64,000 bases of DNA, from assembly GCF_042685745.1 (NCBI RefSeq), contig NZ_JBHUNT010000001.1:1178001-1242000 (forward strand). The letters are read 5' to 3'. A program made the translations under genes and the position numbers. This stretch comes from Prauserella_A oleivorans. Lineage in GTDB: Bacteria > Actinomycetota > Actinomycetes > Mycobacteriales > Pseudonocardiaceae. Positions 26,085 through 34,345 of this stretch are shown here, one piece after another (positions within the stretch are counted from its first letter, which is position 1; each line of letters starts with the position of its first letter). The notes beneath the pieces were generated by a model, which was not told where the DNA came from, searched no databases, and worked only from the letters and a program-made list of their open reading frames with translations.

Positions 26085-26094
26085 GCCGGCATGA
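26014..26094 (+). CDS. 26-residue micro-ORF, copy 2
   Basis: A second copy with the same overlap layout: ATG 26014 inside ATGA, stop at 26092-26094 overlapping the lutB start. It has aggagcc upstream. The peptide differs from copy 1 at two residues only, TE becoming AG near the C-terminus; a Cys codon differs silently. Confidence 0.45.
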   Translation: MTDNAVLASSCRRPGAGVPQDAGEPA

Positions 26095-27518
26095 GCGGCC
26101 GCAACCCGGTGACGTGGCTGGGCAGCCCCACCTTCCCCGACGCCGCGCACGACGCGCTGGCCGACACGCAGCTGCGGCGCAACCTGCGCAAGGCCACCAC
26201 CACCATCCGCACCAAACGGGCCGGGGCGGTCGGCGAACTCGACGACTGGGAGCGACTGCGCCGCGCCGGGGAGGCCGTCAAGGACGACGTGCTGGCCAAC
26301 CTCGACACCTACCTGCTGCGCCTCGAGGAGGCCGTGACCGCACGCGGTGGCGTGGTGCACTGGGCGCGGGATGCCGAGGAGGCCAACCGGATCGTGCTCG
26401 ACCTGGTCCGCGCCGAGGGCGCCGACGAGGTGGTCAAGGTCAAGTCCATGGCCACGGCGGAGATCGGGCTCAACGAGGCGCTCGCGGCCGGCCGGGTGCG
26501 TGCCACGGAGACCGACCTCGCCGAAGTCATCATCCAATTGGGACACGACCGGCCCTCGCACATCCTGGTGCCCGCGATCCACCGCAACCGCGCGGAGATC
26601 AAGGACATCTTCCGGCGCGGGATGCCCGAACCGCCCGCGTCCGACGAGCCACGCGATCTGGCCGAGGCGGCGCGGAGGTACCTGCGGCGCAAGTTCCTCT
26701 CCGCCAGGGTCGCGATCTCCGGCGCCAACTTCGCCGTCGCCGAGACGGGATCGGTCGTGGTGGTCGAGTCCGAGGGCAACGGTCGCATGTGCCTGACGTT
26801 GCCGGACACGCTGATCACGGTGATGGGCATCGAGAAGGTGCTGCCGCGCTGGCAGGATCTGGAGGTGTTCCTGCAGCTGCTGCCGCGATCGTCCACGGCG
26901 GAACGGATGAACCCCTACACCTCGGTCTGGACCGGTGTCACGCCGGGGGACGGCCCGCGGAAGTTCCACCTCGTGCTGCTGGACAACGGCCGCACGGCAA
27001 CCCTCGCCGACTCGGTGGGGCGGCAGGCACTGCGCTGCATCCGGTGTTCGGCGTGCCTCAACGTCTGCCCGGTGTACGAGCGCACGGGCGGCCAGGCGTA
27101 CGGGTCGGTGTACCCGGGGCCGATCGGCGCGATCCTCGCCCCGCAACTGGTCGGTGACATGCACGACGAGCAGGCGGCGTCGCTGCCGTACGCGTCATCG
27201 CTGTGCGGCGCGTGCTACGAGGTGTGTCCGGTCCGGATCAACATTCCCGAGGTGCTCACTCACCTGCGGTCGAAAGCCGTGGAGGCCAAGGGAAAGCGGA
27301 CACCCGAGGCCATCGCCATGGCCGCGGCCGCGTGGGTGTTCGCCGACCCGAAACGGTACGAGGCGGCGCAGAAAGCCGGCTCGCTGTCGCGGCTGTTCGC
27401 CCGCGACGGACGGCTCACCCGCCTGCCGTGGCCCGGTTCGAAGTGGACGGACTCCCGCGACGCGCCAGCCGTGCCGAAGGAGTCGTTCCGCGCCTGGTGG
27501 AGGCGAACCCGTGGCTAG
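26091..27518 (+). CDS. lutB: lactate utilization protein B (LutB, iron-sulfur subunit)
   Basis: A 475-residue protein. The N-terminal LUD-like domain (about 60-300) includes KVKSMATAEIGLNEAL, HILVPAIHRNR and ETGSVVVVESEGNGRMCL. Two 4Fe-4S ferredoxin motifs follow, CIRCSACLNVCPVYERTGG and CGACYEVCPVRINIP. It transfers electrons in L-lactate oxidation to pyruvate. The start overlaps the micro-ORF stop, and its stop overlaps the lutC start by 8 bp. Confidence 0.94.
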   Translation: MSGRNPVTWLGSPTFPDAAHDALADTQLRRNLRKATTTIRTKRAGAVGELDDWERLRRAGEAVKDDVLANLDTYLLRLEEAVTARGGVVHWARDAEEANRIVLDLVRAEGADEVVKVKSMATAEIGLNEALAAGRVRATETDLAEVIIQLGHDRPSHILVPAIHRNRAEIKDIFRRGMPEPPASDEPRDLAEAARRYLRRKFLSARVAISGANFAVAETGSVVVVESEGNGRMCLTLPDTLITVMGIEKVLPRWQDLEVFLQLLPRSSTAERMNPYTSVWTGVTPGDGPRKFHLVLLDNGRTATLADSVGRQALRCIRCSACLNVCPVYERTGGQAYGSVYPGPIGAILAPQLVGDMHDEQAASLPYASSLCGACYEVCPVRINIPEVLTHLRSKAVEAKGKRTPEAIAMAAAAWVFADPKRYEAAQKAGSLSRLFARDGRLTRLPWPGSKWTDSRDAPAVPKESFRAWWRRTRG

Positions 27519-28125
27519 CGCACGAGACGAGATCCTGGCGCGCATCCGTGGTGCGGGACGCCCGGCCGCGGTGGCCGTGCCCCGGGACTACGAACGCAGC
27601 CGCTCGGTCGCGGATCCTGCCGCGTTGTTCGCCGAGCGGGTCGCCGACTACCGGGCCGTGGTGCACCGGGTCGGGCCCGGCGAGCTGCCCGAGCGGATCG
27701 CCACCTGCCTGACCGCGCGAGGGCTGTCCACCATCGCGCTGCCGTCGGACGTGCCCGCGTCGTGGCGGGTGCCGGGTATCACGTGGCTGCCCGACGATCC
27801 GCCGCTGCCCCTGGCTGAGCTCGACGTGGCCGACGGCGTGCTCAGCGGGTGTGCGGTGGCGATCGCGGAGACGGGCACGATCGTGCTGGACGCCGGCGAG
27901 GCTCAGGGCCGGCGCATGCTGACGCTCGTGCCCGACTACCACCTGTGCGTCGTCCGGGCGGACCAGGTCGTGGTGAGCGTGCCGGAGGCCGTGGCCAGGC
28001 TGGAGCCGACGCGGCCGCTGACGTTCATCAGCGGGCCCTCCGCGACCAGCGACATCGAGCTCGACCGGGTCGAGGGTGTGCACGGGCCGCGGACGCTGGA
28101 GGTGCTGCTGGTCGGCCCGGCCTGA
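27511..28125 (+). CDS. lutC: lactate utilization protein C (LutC, LUD domain)
   Basis: A 204-residue LUD-domain protein: ARDEILARIRGAG at the N-terminus, then CAVAIAETGTIVLDAGEAQGRRMLTLVPDYHLCVVRADQVV and a C-terminal ISGPSATSDIELDRVEGVHGPRTLEVLLV. These are characteristic of LutC/YkgG. GTG 27511 has gtggaggcg upstream and overlaps lutB by 8 bp. It ends 9 bp from the convergent GGDEF-EAL gene. Confidence 0.92.
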   Translation: MASARDEILARIRGAGRPAAVAVPRDYERSRSVADPAALFAERVADYRAVVHRVGPGELPERIATCLTARGLSTIALPSDVPASWRVPGITWLPDDPPLPLAELDVADGVLSGCAVAIAETGTIVLDAGEAQGRRMLTLVPDYHLCVVRADQVVVSVPEAVARLEPTRPLTFISGPSATSDIELDRVEGVHGPRTLEVLLVGPA

Positions 28126-28134
28126 CGCGGGCCA

Positions 28135-30885
28135 TCAGGGCAGGTTGTCGAAAACCTCGGCCGCGCGCTGCGGCTTGCCGAAGTGGTAGCCCTGCGCCTC
28201 GTCGCAGCCCAGGTCGCGCAGGATCTCCACCTGGCGCGCGGTTTCGGTGCCCTCGGCGATCACGGTCAGCCCCATGCTGTGCCCCATGGTGACGATGCCG
28301 CGGATGATCGCCTCCGCGTCCGACTCGCCGGGCTCGCCCAGCGCGGCGACGAACGACTGGTCGATCTTCAACGTGTCCAGCGGCAGCTTCCACAGCTGGG
28401 CCAGCGACGAGTAGCCGGTGCCGAAGTCGTCGATGGCCAGCCGCACGCCGAGGCCACGCAACTCCCTGAGCACGCAGCCCGCCGTCTCCGGTTCCCGCAT
28501 GAGCGCGCTCTCGGTGATCTCCAGGCACAGCGCGCGCGGCGGCAGGCCGGTGCGCCGCAACGCCTCCTCGACGGCGGGCACCAGCGAGGCGTCGTCGAGC
28601 TGGCGGGCCGAGAGGTTCACCGTGAGCCCGATGTCCCGGCGTCTCCGCTGCCTGGCCAGCTCCTCGGTGGTGGTGGTCAGCATGAAGTCGCCGAGCACGC
28701 CGATGAGGTCGCTTTCCTCCGCCAGCGGGATGAACTCGCCGGGTGAGATGTTGCCGTGCGCATGGTGCGTCCAGCGCATGAGGCCCTCGACGGCGACCGT
28801 CCGCATCGACCGCAGGTCGACCACGGGCTGGTAGGCCATCCACAGCTGTCGGCGCGGCACCGCGTCGCGCAGGTCCTGTTCGAGCCGCAGTTGCCGCTGC
28901 ACGCGCTCACGCAGTTCGACGTCGAAGAACTCGTACCGCCCGCGGCCACGGGTCTTCGCCTCGTACATCGCGACATCGGCGTCCCGGATCAGGTCCTCCG
29001 CCGAGCGGGCGTCCCCCGGGGCGGCCGTGACGACGCCGACGCTGGCGTCCACGCGCAGTTGCCTGCCGTCGAGGTGGATCGGTTCGGTCAGCGCCGTGCG
29101 TAGGTGCGTGATGAGCGGGCGGATGCCGTCGGCGTCGGGCACGTCGAACGTGACGACGGCGAACTCGTCGCCGCCGAGCCTGCCCACGAGGTCCGAGGAA
29201 CGCACACAGTGGCGCAGGCGCTGGCCCACGATCCGCAGCACCCGGTCGCCGCAGCTGTGCCCGAGCGAGTCGTTGATGACCTTGAACTTGTCGAGGTCGA
29301 CGAACAGCACGCAGGCCAGCCCGGTCCGATCCGGCGAGCGCAACGCCTTGTCCAGGCGGGCCAGCACGAGCGTGCGGTTGGCGAGGCCGGTCAGCGGGTC
29401 GTGGGTGGCGTCGTGGGCGAGGCGGGCGCTGATCGCCCTTCGCTCGGTGATGTCGGTGAACGACGTCACCACCGCGGTGGGCGGCGGGGCGTCCGGGTCG
29501 AGCGGGCGGCAGCTCATCGACAGCCAGACGCGCGTGCCGTCCGGCCGCTGCGCCTGCACCACGCGGGCGTTGAGCGGCCTGCCGGTGGCCGCCACCTGCG
29601 CCGACGGGTACTCGGCCGCGGCCATGCGCTCGCCCGACTCGGTGTAGAGCCGGAACCGCGTCACGGGCGAACTCAGCATCACCCCGACGGGCAGCCCGAG
29701 GATGCGGCCGGCCGCGGGGTTGGCGGACTCGACCAGCCCGGTCGGGCCGACCACGACCACGCCCTCGTCGAGCGCGGCCACCACCGTGCTGTATCGGCGC
29801 TCGGCCTGGCGGCGTGGCGTCTCGTCGGCGCACACGAGCACGTAGCCGTCGTGCATCTCGGCGGCGGAGACGCGCACCGCCAGCCGGGATCCGTCGGCGC
29901 TGCGGTGGGTCGTCTCGGTGACCCCGCCCTCGGCGACGATCTCCTGCGGCACCAGCGGCGCGCCGACGAGCTTGCCGACGTCCTGGCCGATCGCGGTCCG
30001 CGCCGGGTGCCCGTACACCGCCTCGGCCGCGGGGTTCCAGGTGACGACCGTGCCGTCGGCGGTGGTGGCGATGATCGCGTCACTGACGTGGGAGACGAGG
30101 GCGGCCTGGTACTGCAGCGCCTCCTCGGCGGCCTTCTGCGCGGTGATGTCGCGCATGATGACCTGGCACGCCGGCCGGCCCTCCCACGTGGTGCGCACGG
30201 CCACCGACTCCACCAGCATCGTGTCGCCGTCGAACCGCTTGAGCACCACCTCGGCCGGCTCCGACGTCGTGCCGGGCTCGGTCAGGCTTCCGATGCGGTC
30301 GAGCATGTCCGGCACGGAACCCGGGTCGACGAAGTCGGTGATCGGCCGGTCCAACAGCTCGTCCGGCGAGTCCACGCCGGCGAACCGCAGGGCCGCCGGG
30401 TTGACGTACACGAGCCGGCCACTCTCGTGGACGCAGATGGCGTCGGGGCTCAGCTCGACCAGCAACCGGTATCGGTCGGCGAGGTCGGCGAGCTGCTGTT
30501 CGCTGCCGTGGCGTTCCGTCACGTCCGTGGCTATCCCCAGTAGACCGGTGCCGTCGGGCCGAGGGCGGGCGTGGAAGCTCACCCGCCTGCGGGCACCGTT
30601 GGGTGTGTGATGGTCCTGTTCGAGTCGGAAATTGTCCCACACAGGCTGCTGACGCGCGGCCACAGTCATCGGCTCGATCAGCGCACGAAGACGCGCTCGG
30701 ATCTCGTCGTCCGTGCAACCGGGCAGACCGAGGATCGCGGGCAGCTCCGGCGACCAGGTCACGGCGCCGGAGTCGAGATCGACCGACCACATCGCGGCCG
30801 AGCTCGCGGTGAGAGCGAGATCGGCGACGATCCGGTGTGACTCCTCGTCACCGGTGGTCGGGTCGGTGTAGGCACGCGCCTCCAT
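28135..30885 (-). CDS. multi-PAS GGDEF-EAL cyclic-di-GMP protein
   Basis: A 916-residue soluble signalling protein with no membrane segment. PAS-type domains lie at about 25-125, 140-250, 260-355 and 365-480. The GGDEF domain (about 490-655) has an intact GGDEF at 571-575 and an inhibitory-site RxxD (RSSD, 562-565) five residues before it. The EAL domain (about 665-905) reads E-G-L at 700-702, with the metal and catalytic stretches LCLEITES, IDDFGTGYSS, KIDQSFV and VIAEGTE kept. Both synthesis and breakdown of c-di-GMP look possible, tuned by ligands of the PAS domains. Confidence 0.93.
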   Translation of the reverse strand: MEARAYTDPTTGDEESHRIVADLALTASSAAMWSVDLDSGAVTWSPELPAILGLPGCTDDEIRARLRALIEPMTVAARQQPVWDNFRLEQDHHTPNGARRRVSFHARPRPDGTGLLGIATDVTERHGSEQQLADLADRYRLLVELSPDAICVHESGRLVYVNPAALRFAGVDSPDELLDRPITDFVDPGSVPDMLDRIGSLTEPGTTSEPAEVVLKRFDGDTMLVESVAVRTTWEGRPACQVIMRDITAQKAAEEALQYQAALVSHVSDAIIATTADGTVVTWNPAAEAVYGHPARTAIGQDVGKLVGAPLVPQEIVAEGGVTETTHRSADGSRLAVRVSAAEMHDGYVLVCADETPRRQAERRYSTVVAALDEGVVVVGPTGLVESANPAAGRILGLPVGVMLSSPVTRFRLYTESGERMAAAEYPSAQVAATGRPLNARVVQAQRPDGTRVWLSMSCRPLDPDAPPPTAVVTSFTDITERRAISARLAHDATHDPLTGLANRTLVLARLDKALRSPDRTGLACVLFVDLDKFKVINDSLGHSCGDRVLRIVGQRLRHCVRSSDLVGRLGGDEFAVVTFDVPDADGIRPLITHLRTALTEPIHLDGRQLRVDASVGVVTAAPGDARSAEDLIRDADVAMYEAKTRGRGRYEFFDVELRERVQRQLRLEQDLRDAVPRRQLWMAYQPVVDLRSMRTVAVEGLMRWTHHAHGNISPGEFIPLAEESDLIGVLGDFMLTTTTEELARQRRRRDIGLTVNLSARQLDDASLVPAVEEALRRTGLPPRALCLEITESALMREPETAGCVLRELRGLGVRLAIDDFGTGYSSLAQLWKLPLDTLKIDQSFVAALGEPGESDAEAIIRGIVTMGHSMGLTVIAEGTETARQVEILRDLGCDEAQGYHFGKPQRAAEVFDNLP

Positions 30886-31078
30886 GTTCCGCCAATCCGC
30901 AGGGGCTCACCGGTTCCTGATTACAGCATGAACGTCGTTAGGCGAATAGGAGTAATCGGCCCGGAACTTCATCACTCGGGCATCCCGGGCACGTCGTCCC
31001 ACCATCACATGAATAGGCGGCCCCACAGGGGAGGACCACGGGTGGCCGCCGAAGGGGAGTCGACGTGAGGAGAAGATC

Positions 31079-32233
31079 GTGGCGAGAGGAATCGGAATCT
31101 GCGGAATCGGGGCGGTCACCGGGTACGGCTGGGGCAAGGAGCGCCTGTGGGAGGGCCTGCTCTCGGCCAAGCCCGCGGCCACGCTGCACGGCGGCTATGG
31201 CAAGGACCGCGACCAGGCGCAATGGATCGCCACCGTGCCGGACGGCGGGGATCCCGCCGACGGCCGCGGCCGGTTCGCCAGGGCCATGCGGGCGTCGGCC
31301 CGCGAGGCCGTGCAGGACGCGCGGGCGCGCGGCTGGGTGCCCGGCGAGCGGGTCGGGCTGGTGCACGCCATCGTCGTCGCCGAGGTGTACCTGTGGAAGG
31401 ACTTCTATCTCGTCGACAACGGGCGGCTGAAGCTGCGGGACTACCTCTCGCTCATGCCGTCGACCTCGATGTCCACGTTCATGCAGGAGTTCGGCTTCCA
31501 CGGGCCGGCGATGAACGTGTCGGCGATGTGCGCGTCCGGCAACGCCGGGCTGCTCACCGCGAAGGCGTGGCTCGACGCCGGCATCGTGGACGACGTGGTG
31601 CTGGTGGCCACCGACGTGTCGCTGACGCCGGAGAACGTGCTGCACTTCACGCGCCTCGGGGTGGCCGTCGCCGACCGGGAGCCGCTCGACGCCTGCCGGC
31701 CGTTCCAGGAGGGCAGCCGCGGCTTCGTCATGGGCGAGGCGTCGGTGGGCATGGTGCTGTCCAACCGGTCGGACCAGCCGTACGCGTCGGTGCTGGGCGG
31801 GGCCATGTCGCACGACGCCCACCACGTGACGTCTATCGACCCGGCGTTTCCGCAGGTCCGCCGGTGTTTCACCGACGCGCTGGACAACGCGGGCGTGTCA
31901 CCCGCGGACATCGGTTACGTCAACGCGCACGGTCCAGGCACCCGACAGTGCGACCGCACCGAGGCGGCGCTGCTCGACGAGCTGTTCCCGGCGGACACGG
32001 GCGCCTACTCGGTGAAGCCGCTGGCCGGGCACTGCCAGGGAGCGGCGGCGGCCGTGGAGATCGCGGTGGCCGCGCTGGGCTACGAGCGCGGGATGGTGCC
32101 GGCACCGCCGAAGGTGGCCGAGGCCCACCCGCGTCTGCTGCATGGCGAGTTCCCGGTCGGCGACGCCCTGACCCTCAAGTCGTCACTGGGCATGGGCGGC
32201 CACAACACCGCGGTGGTCCTGGGCCCGAACTGA
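31079..32233 (+). CDS. stand-alone beta-ketoacyl synthase-like protein
   Basis: A 384-residue thiolase-fold condensing enzyme. Catalytic residues can be placed as Cys151 (SAMCASGNAG), His284 (NAHGPGT) and His318 (PLAGHCQGA), the Cys-His-His triad of KAS II-type elongating enzymes. The family's GFVMGEAS and SSLGMGGHNTAVV segments are present. GTG 31079 has gaggagaag upstream. No acyl carrier protein or other fatty acid/polyketide gene is next to it, so its pathway is open. Confidence 0.82.
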   Translation: MARGIGICGIGAVTGYGWGKERLWEGLLSAKPAATLHGGYGKDRDQAQWIATVPDGGDPADGRGRFARAMRASAREAVQDARARGWVPGERVGLVHAIVVAEVYLWKDFYLVDNGRLKLRDYLSLMPSTSMSTFMQEFGFHGPAMNVSAMCASGNAGLLTAKAWLDAGIVDDVVLVATDVSLTPENVLHFTRLGVAVADREPLDACRPFQEGSRGFVMGEASVGMVLSNRSDQPYASVLGGAMSHDAHHVTSIDPAFPQVRRCFTDALDNAGVSPADIGYVNAHGPGTRQCDRTEAALLDELFPADTGAYSVKPLAGHCQGAAAAVEIAVAALGYERGMVPAPPKVAEAHPRLLHGEFPVGDALTLKSSLGMGGHNTAVVLGPN

Positions 32234-32237
32234 CCAG

Positions 32238-32321
32238 GTAGCCGTGTGCGCCGCCCAGGTAGCCGTGTGCGCGTTTCCGGTAGCCGTGTCGGCCGCCCGG
32301 GTAGCCGTCGTGGCAATCCCT
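32238..32321 (+). repeat. 21-bp tandem repeat array, locus 2
   Basis: Four units (32238, 32259, 32280, 32301), each opening GTAGCCGTGTG or GTAGCCGTGTC except the degenerate last one. The array starts 5 bp after the ketosynthase stop and has the same orientation. Confidence 0.88.
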
Positions 32322-32371
32322 TGGCCAGCGCCGGCCGGTGACCGGTCTCGCGCCGGTCACCGGCCCGGGGG

Positions 32372-32806
32372 TCAGCTGCCGAGCGAAGCGTCGAGGTTGA
32401 TCGTCGTGCCCGCGAGCGCTTTGCTCACCGGGCAGGTGTCCTTGGCGGTCTTGGCGAGCTGGGCGAACCGGTCGGCGTCCACTCCGTCGACCTCGGCGCG
32501 CAGGGTGATGTCGATGGCGCTGATGTTCAGCCCACCGCCCGCGGGATCGACGGTGACCTCGGCGCTCACGTCGATCGTCGACGGCGAGAGGCCTTCCTTC
32601 TCCAGCACGCCGGCGAGGTTCATCGCCAGGCAGGACGACTGGGCGGCCGCGATGAGCTCCTCGGGGCTGATCGTGCCCTCGGGTTCCCCGATCCGCCGTG
32701 GGAACGTGACGTCGAACTGACCCGCGTTGGACGAGTCGAGCGTGACGGATCCCTTGCCGCTGTTGAGGCCGCCGGTCCAGCGGGTGGTGGAGTCGCGCTT
32801 GGCCAT
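32372..32806 (-). CDS. OsmC-family peroxiredoxin
   Basis: A 144-residue thiol peroxidase of the OsmC group (not Ohr). It starts with TTRWTGGLNSGKGSVTLDS, has the first redox Cys in AAQSSCLAMNLAG (about residue 59) and the second in KDTCPVSKAL (about 124). It reduces organic hydroperoxides in the cytoplasm. It is downstream of, and convergent with, the ketosynthase gene. Confidence 0.92.
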   Translation of the reverse strand: MAKRDSTTRWTGGLNSGKGSVTLDSSNAGQFDVTFPRRIGEPEGTISPEELIAAAQSSCLAMNLAGVLEKEGLSPSTIDVSAEVTVDPAGGGLNISAIDITLRAEVDGVDADRFAQLAKTAKDTCPVSKALAGTTINLDASLGS

Positions 32807-32827
32807 GGTCGGGCTCCCTTCGTTGGG

Positions 32828-33553
32828 TTACCGGGCTCGTCCTCGACCATAAGCCCGAACCGCTGCACCGAACCCGATGAAGAGCATCATCTGCTCGACC
32901 GCGTGACCGAAGAACTCGTCGGCCGGGTCGAGGGTGTTGGCGAACTGCCCGGTGAGCTCCAAGCCGACCATCCCGAACAGCTGCGTCCACGCGATCGCGG
33001 CCCGGGCGAGCACGTCGTCCGGTACGTCGATGCCGAGCGCGGCGTCGACCTTGCAGAGCTGCTCGCCCAGGTCGCCACGCAGCGCCGGGCCCGGACGGTC
33101 CTCGATGGCGCCCGCGTGCCACGCGTCGTGGACAGTCCGCAGGAACGCGCCGGGCACCCGGCTCGCCGGGCCGATCGTCGCCTCGGGCGCGCGGTAACCG
33201 GGCACGGGCGTGCCGTAGAGCAGCGAGTACTCGTGCGGGTGCGCGCGCGCCCAGGTGCGCAGGGCGTGCGCGGCGGCGCGCCAGCGCTCGGCCGGGGAAT
33301 CGGCGGTGGAGCTCGCGGTCTCGAGCGCCTCGCCGAGGGAGTCGTACGCGTCGATGATGAGCGCGGTGAGCAGGTCGTCGCGGCTGGGGAAGTAGCGGTA
33401 CAGCGCCGAGGACACCATGCCGAGCTCCCTGGCCACGGCGCGCAGGGAGAGGCCGTCGGCGCCGTGCTCGGCGAGCTGCCTGCGGGCCTCGTCCTTGATG
33501 GCGGCCGTGAGCTCGGCGCGGGCGCGCTCCCGCGCGGTCCGATGGGCTGGCAT
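32828..33553 (-). CDS. TetR-family transcriptional regulator
   Basis: A 241-residue repressor. The N-terminal helix-turn-helix is in LSLRAVARELGMVSSALYRYFPSRDDLL (about 32-60), and the C-terminal TetR_C-like domain has WTQLFGMVGLELTGQF. ATG 33553 was chosen; longer in-frame starts run into the operator. It is divergent from a DDN-type gene, which it probably represses. The ligand is unknown. Confidence 0.9.
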   Translation of the reverse strand: MPAHRTARERARAELTAAIKDEARRQLAEHGADGLSLRAVARELGMVSSALYRYFPSRDDLLTALIIDAYDSLGEALETASSTADSPAERWRAAAHALRTWARAHPHEYSLLYGTPVPGYRAPEATIGPASRVPGAFLRTVHDAWHAGAIEDRPGPALRGDLGEQLCKVDAALGIDVPDDVLARAAIAWTQLFGMVGLELTGQFANTLDPADEFFGHAVEQMMLFIGFGAAVRAYGRGRAR

Positions 33554-33575
33554 GAGGCCGAGTCTGCCATTTTCG

Positions 33576-33640
33576 AGATCAGTGCACAAATTCGAGAGCG
33601 CTGCTCTTGACCCGAGGTCTCCGACCGTGTTCACTGATCT
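33576..33640. promoter_or_regulatory. paired TetR-type operator half-sites
   Basis: AGATCAGTGCACA (33576-33588) matches the reverse complement of TGTTCACTGATCT (33628-33640) at 12 of 13 positions. The arms flank the divergent TetR/DDN promoters, 39 bp apart. Confidence 0.55.
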
Positions 33641-33681
33641 AAACCGAGAGCACCGATCTCGCAACCTGAGGAGCCACCGCC

Positions 33682-34131
33682 ATGACCGCCACCTTCGACG
33701 AAACCCGCTACCTCGTCCCGGCGAAGTCGACCGACGTCTTCAACCGCATCGTCCAGCGCCTGACCAAGCTCGGCATCAGCCTCTTCGGCAGCCGGGTGCT
33801 CTCCGTGCGCGGCCGTAAGACCGGGGAGTGGCGGTCGGTGCCCGTGAACCTGCTGACCGTCGACGGCGAGCGCTACCTGGTCGCGCCGCGTGGGCACACG
33901 CAGTGGGTCCGCAACCTCCGCGTCGCCGGCGAGGGGCGACTGCGCGTCGGCCGTCGCGTCGAGACGTTCCGGCCGGTCGAGCTCACCGACGACGAGAAGC
34001 CGCCGATCATTCACGCCTACCTGACGAAGTGGGCGTGGGAGACCGGCGCGTTCTTCGAGGGCATCGACGCCAAGACACCGCTGGATGAACTGCGTCGCGT
34101 CGCGCCCGGCTTCCCGGTGTTCCGGCTCTGA
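33682..34131 (+). CDS. DDN-type nitroreductase family deazaflavin-dependent oxidoreductase
   Basis: A 149-residue single-domain protein of the DDN/FDOR-A type: LFGSRVLSVRGRKTGEWRSVPVNLL, YLVAPRGHTQWVRNLRVAGEGRL and a C-terminal HPVFRL-like end (APGFPVFRL). It probably uses reduced F420 to reduce quinones or other small molecules. It is expressed away from a TetR gene, as is common for inducible members. ATG 33682 has ctgaggagcc upstream. Confidence 0.88.
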   Translation: MTATFDETRYLVPAKSTDVFNRIVQRLTKLGISLFGSRVLSVRGRKTGEWRSVPVNLLTVDGERYLVAPRGHTQWVRNLRVAGEGRLRVGRRVETFRPVELTDDEKPPIIHAYLTKWAWETGAFFEGIDAKTPLDELRRVAPGFPVFRL

Positions 34132-34132
34132 C

Positions 34133-34345
34133 TCAGCCCAGCAGGCGCGTGGCGGCCAGCGCCACCGGGTCGAGGTCGTCCGGATGTTCGGATGCGAGCC
34201 GCAGGAGCCCGGCCCGCATCCGCGGATCCCAGAACATCCGGATGTGCTTGGCGACGGCCTCCGCGGCGGCGTCCGGCTTCAGGTGGTGAAACTGGACGGC
34301 GATGTCGTTGGCCAGCCTGATCTCGGGGGCGATCGTGGTGTCCAT
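34133..34345 (-). CDS. fdsD: formate dehydrogenase delta subunit FdsD
   Basis: A 70-residue protein, PEIRLANDIAVQFHHL, then HIRMFWDPRMR and HPDDLDPVALAA, the conserved text of FdsD. It is needed for assembly of the soluble NAD-linked formate dehydrogenase. Its ATG overlaps the fdsA stop (TGATG). Confidence 0.9.
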   Translation of the reverse strand: MDTTIAPEIRLANDIAVQFHHLKPDAAAEAVAKHIRMFWDPRMRAGLLRLASEHPDDLDPVALAATRLLG

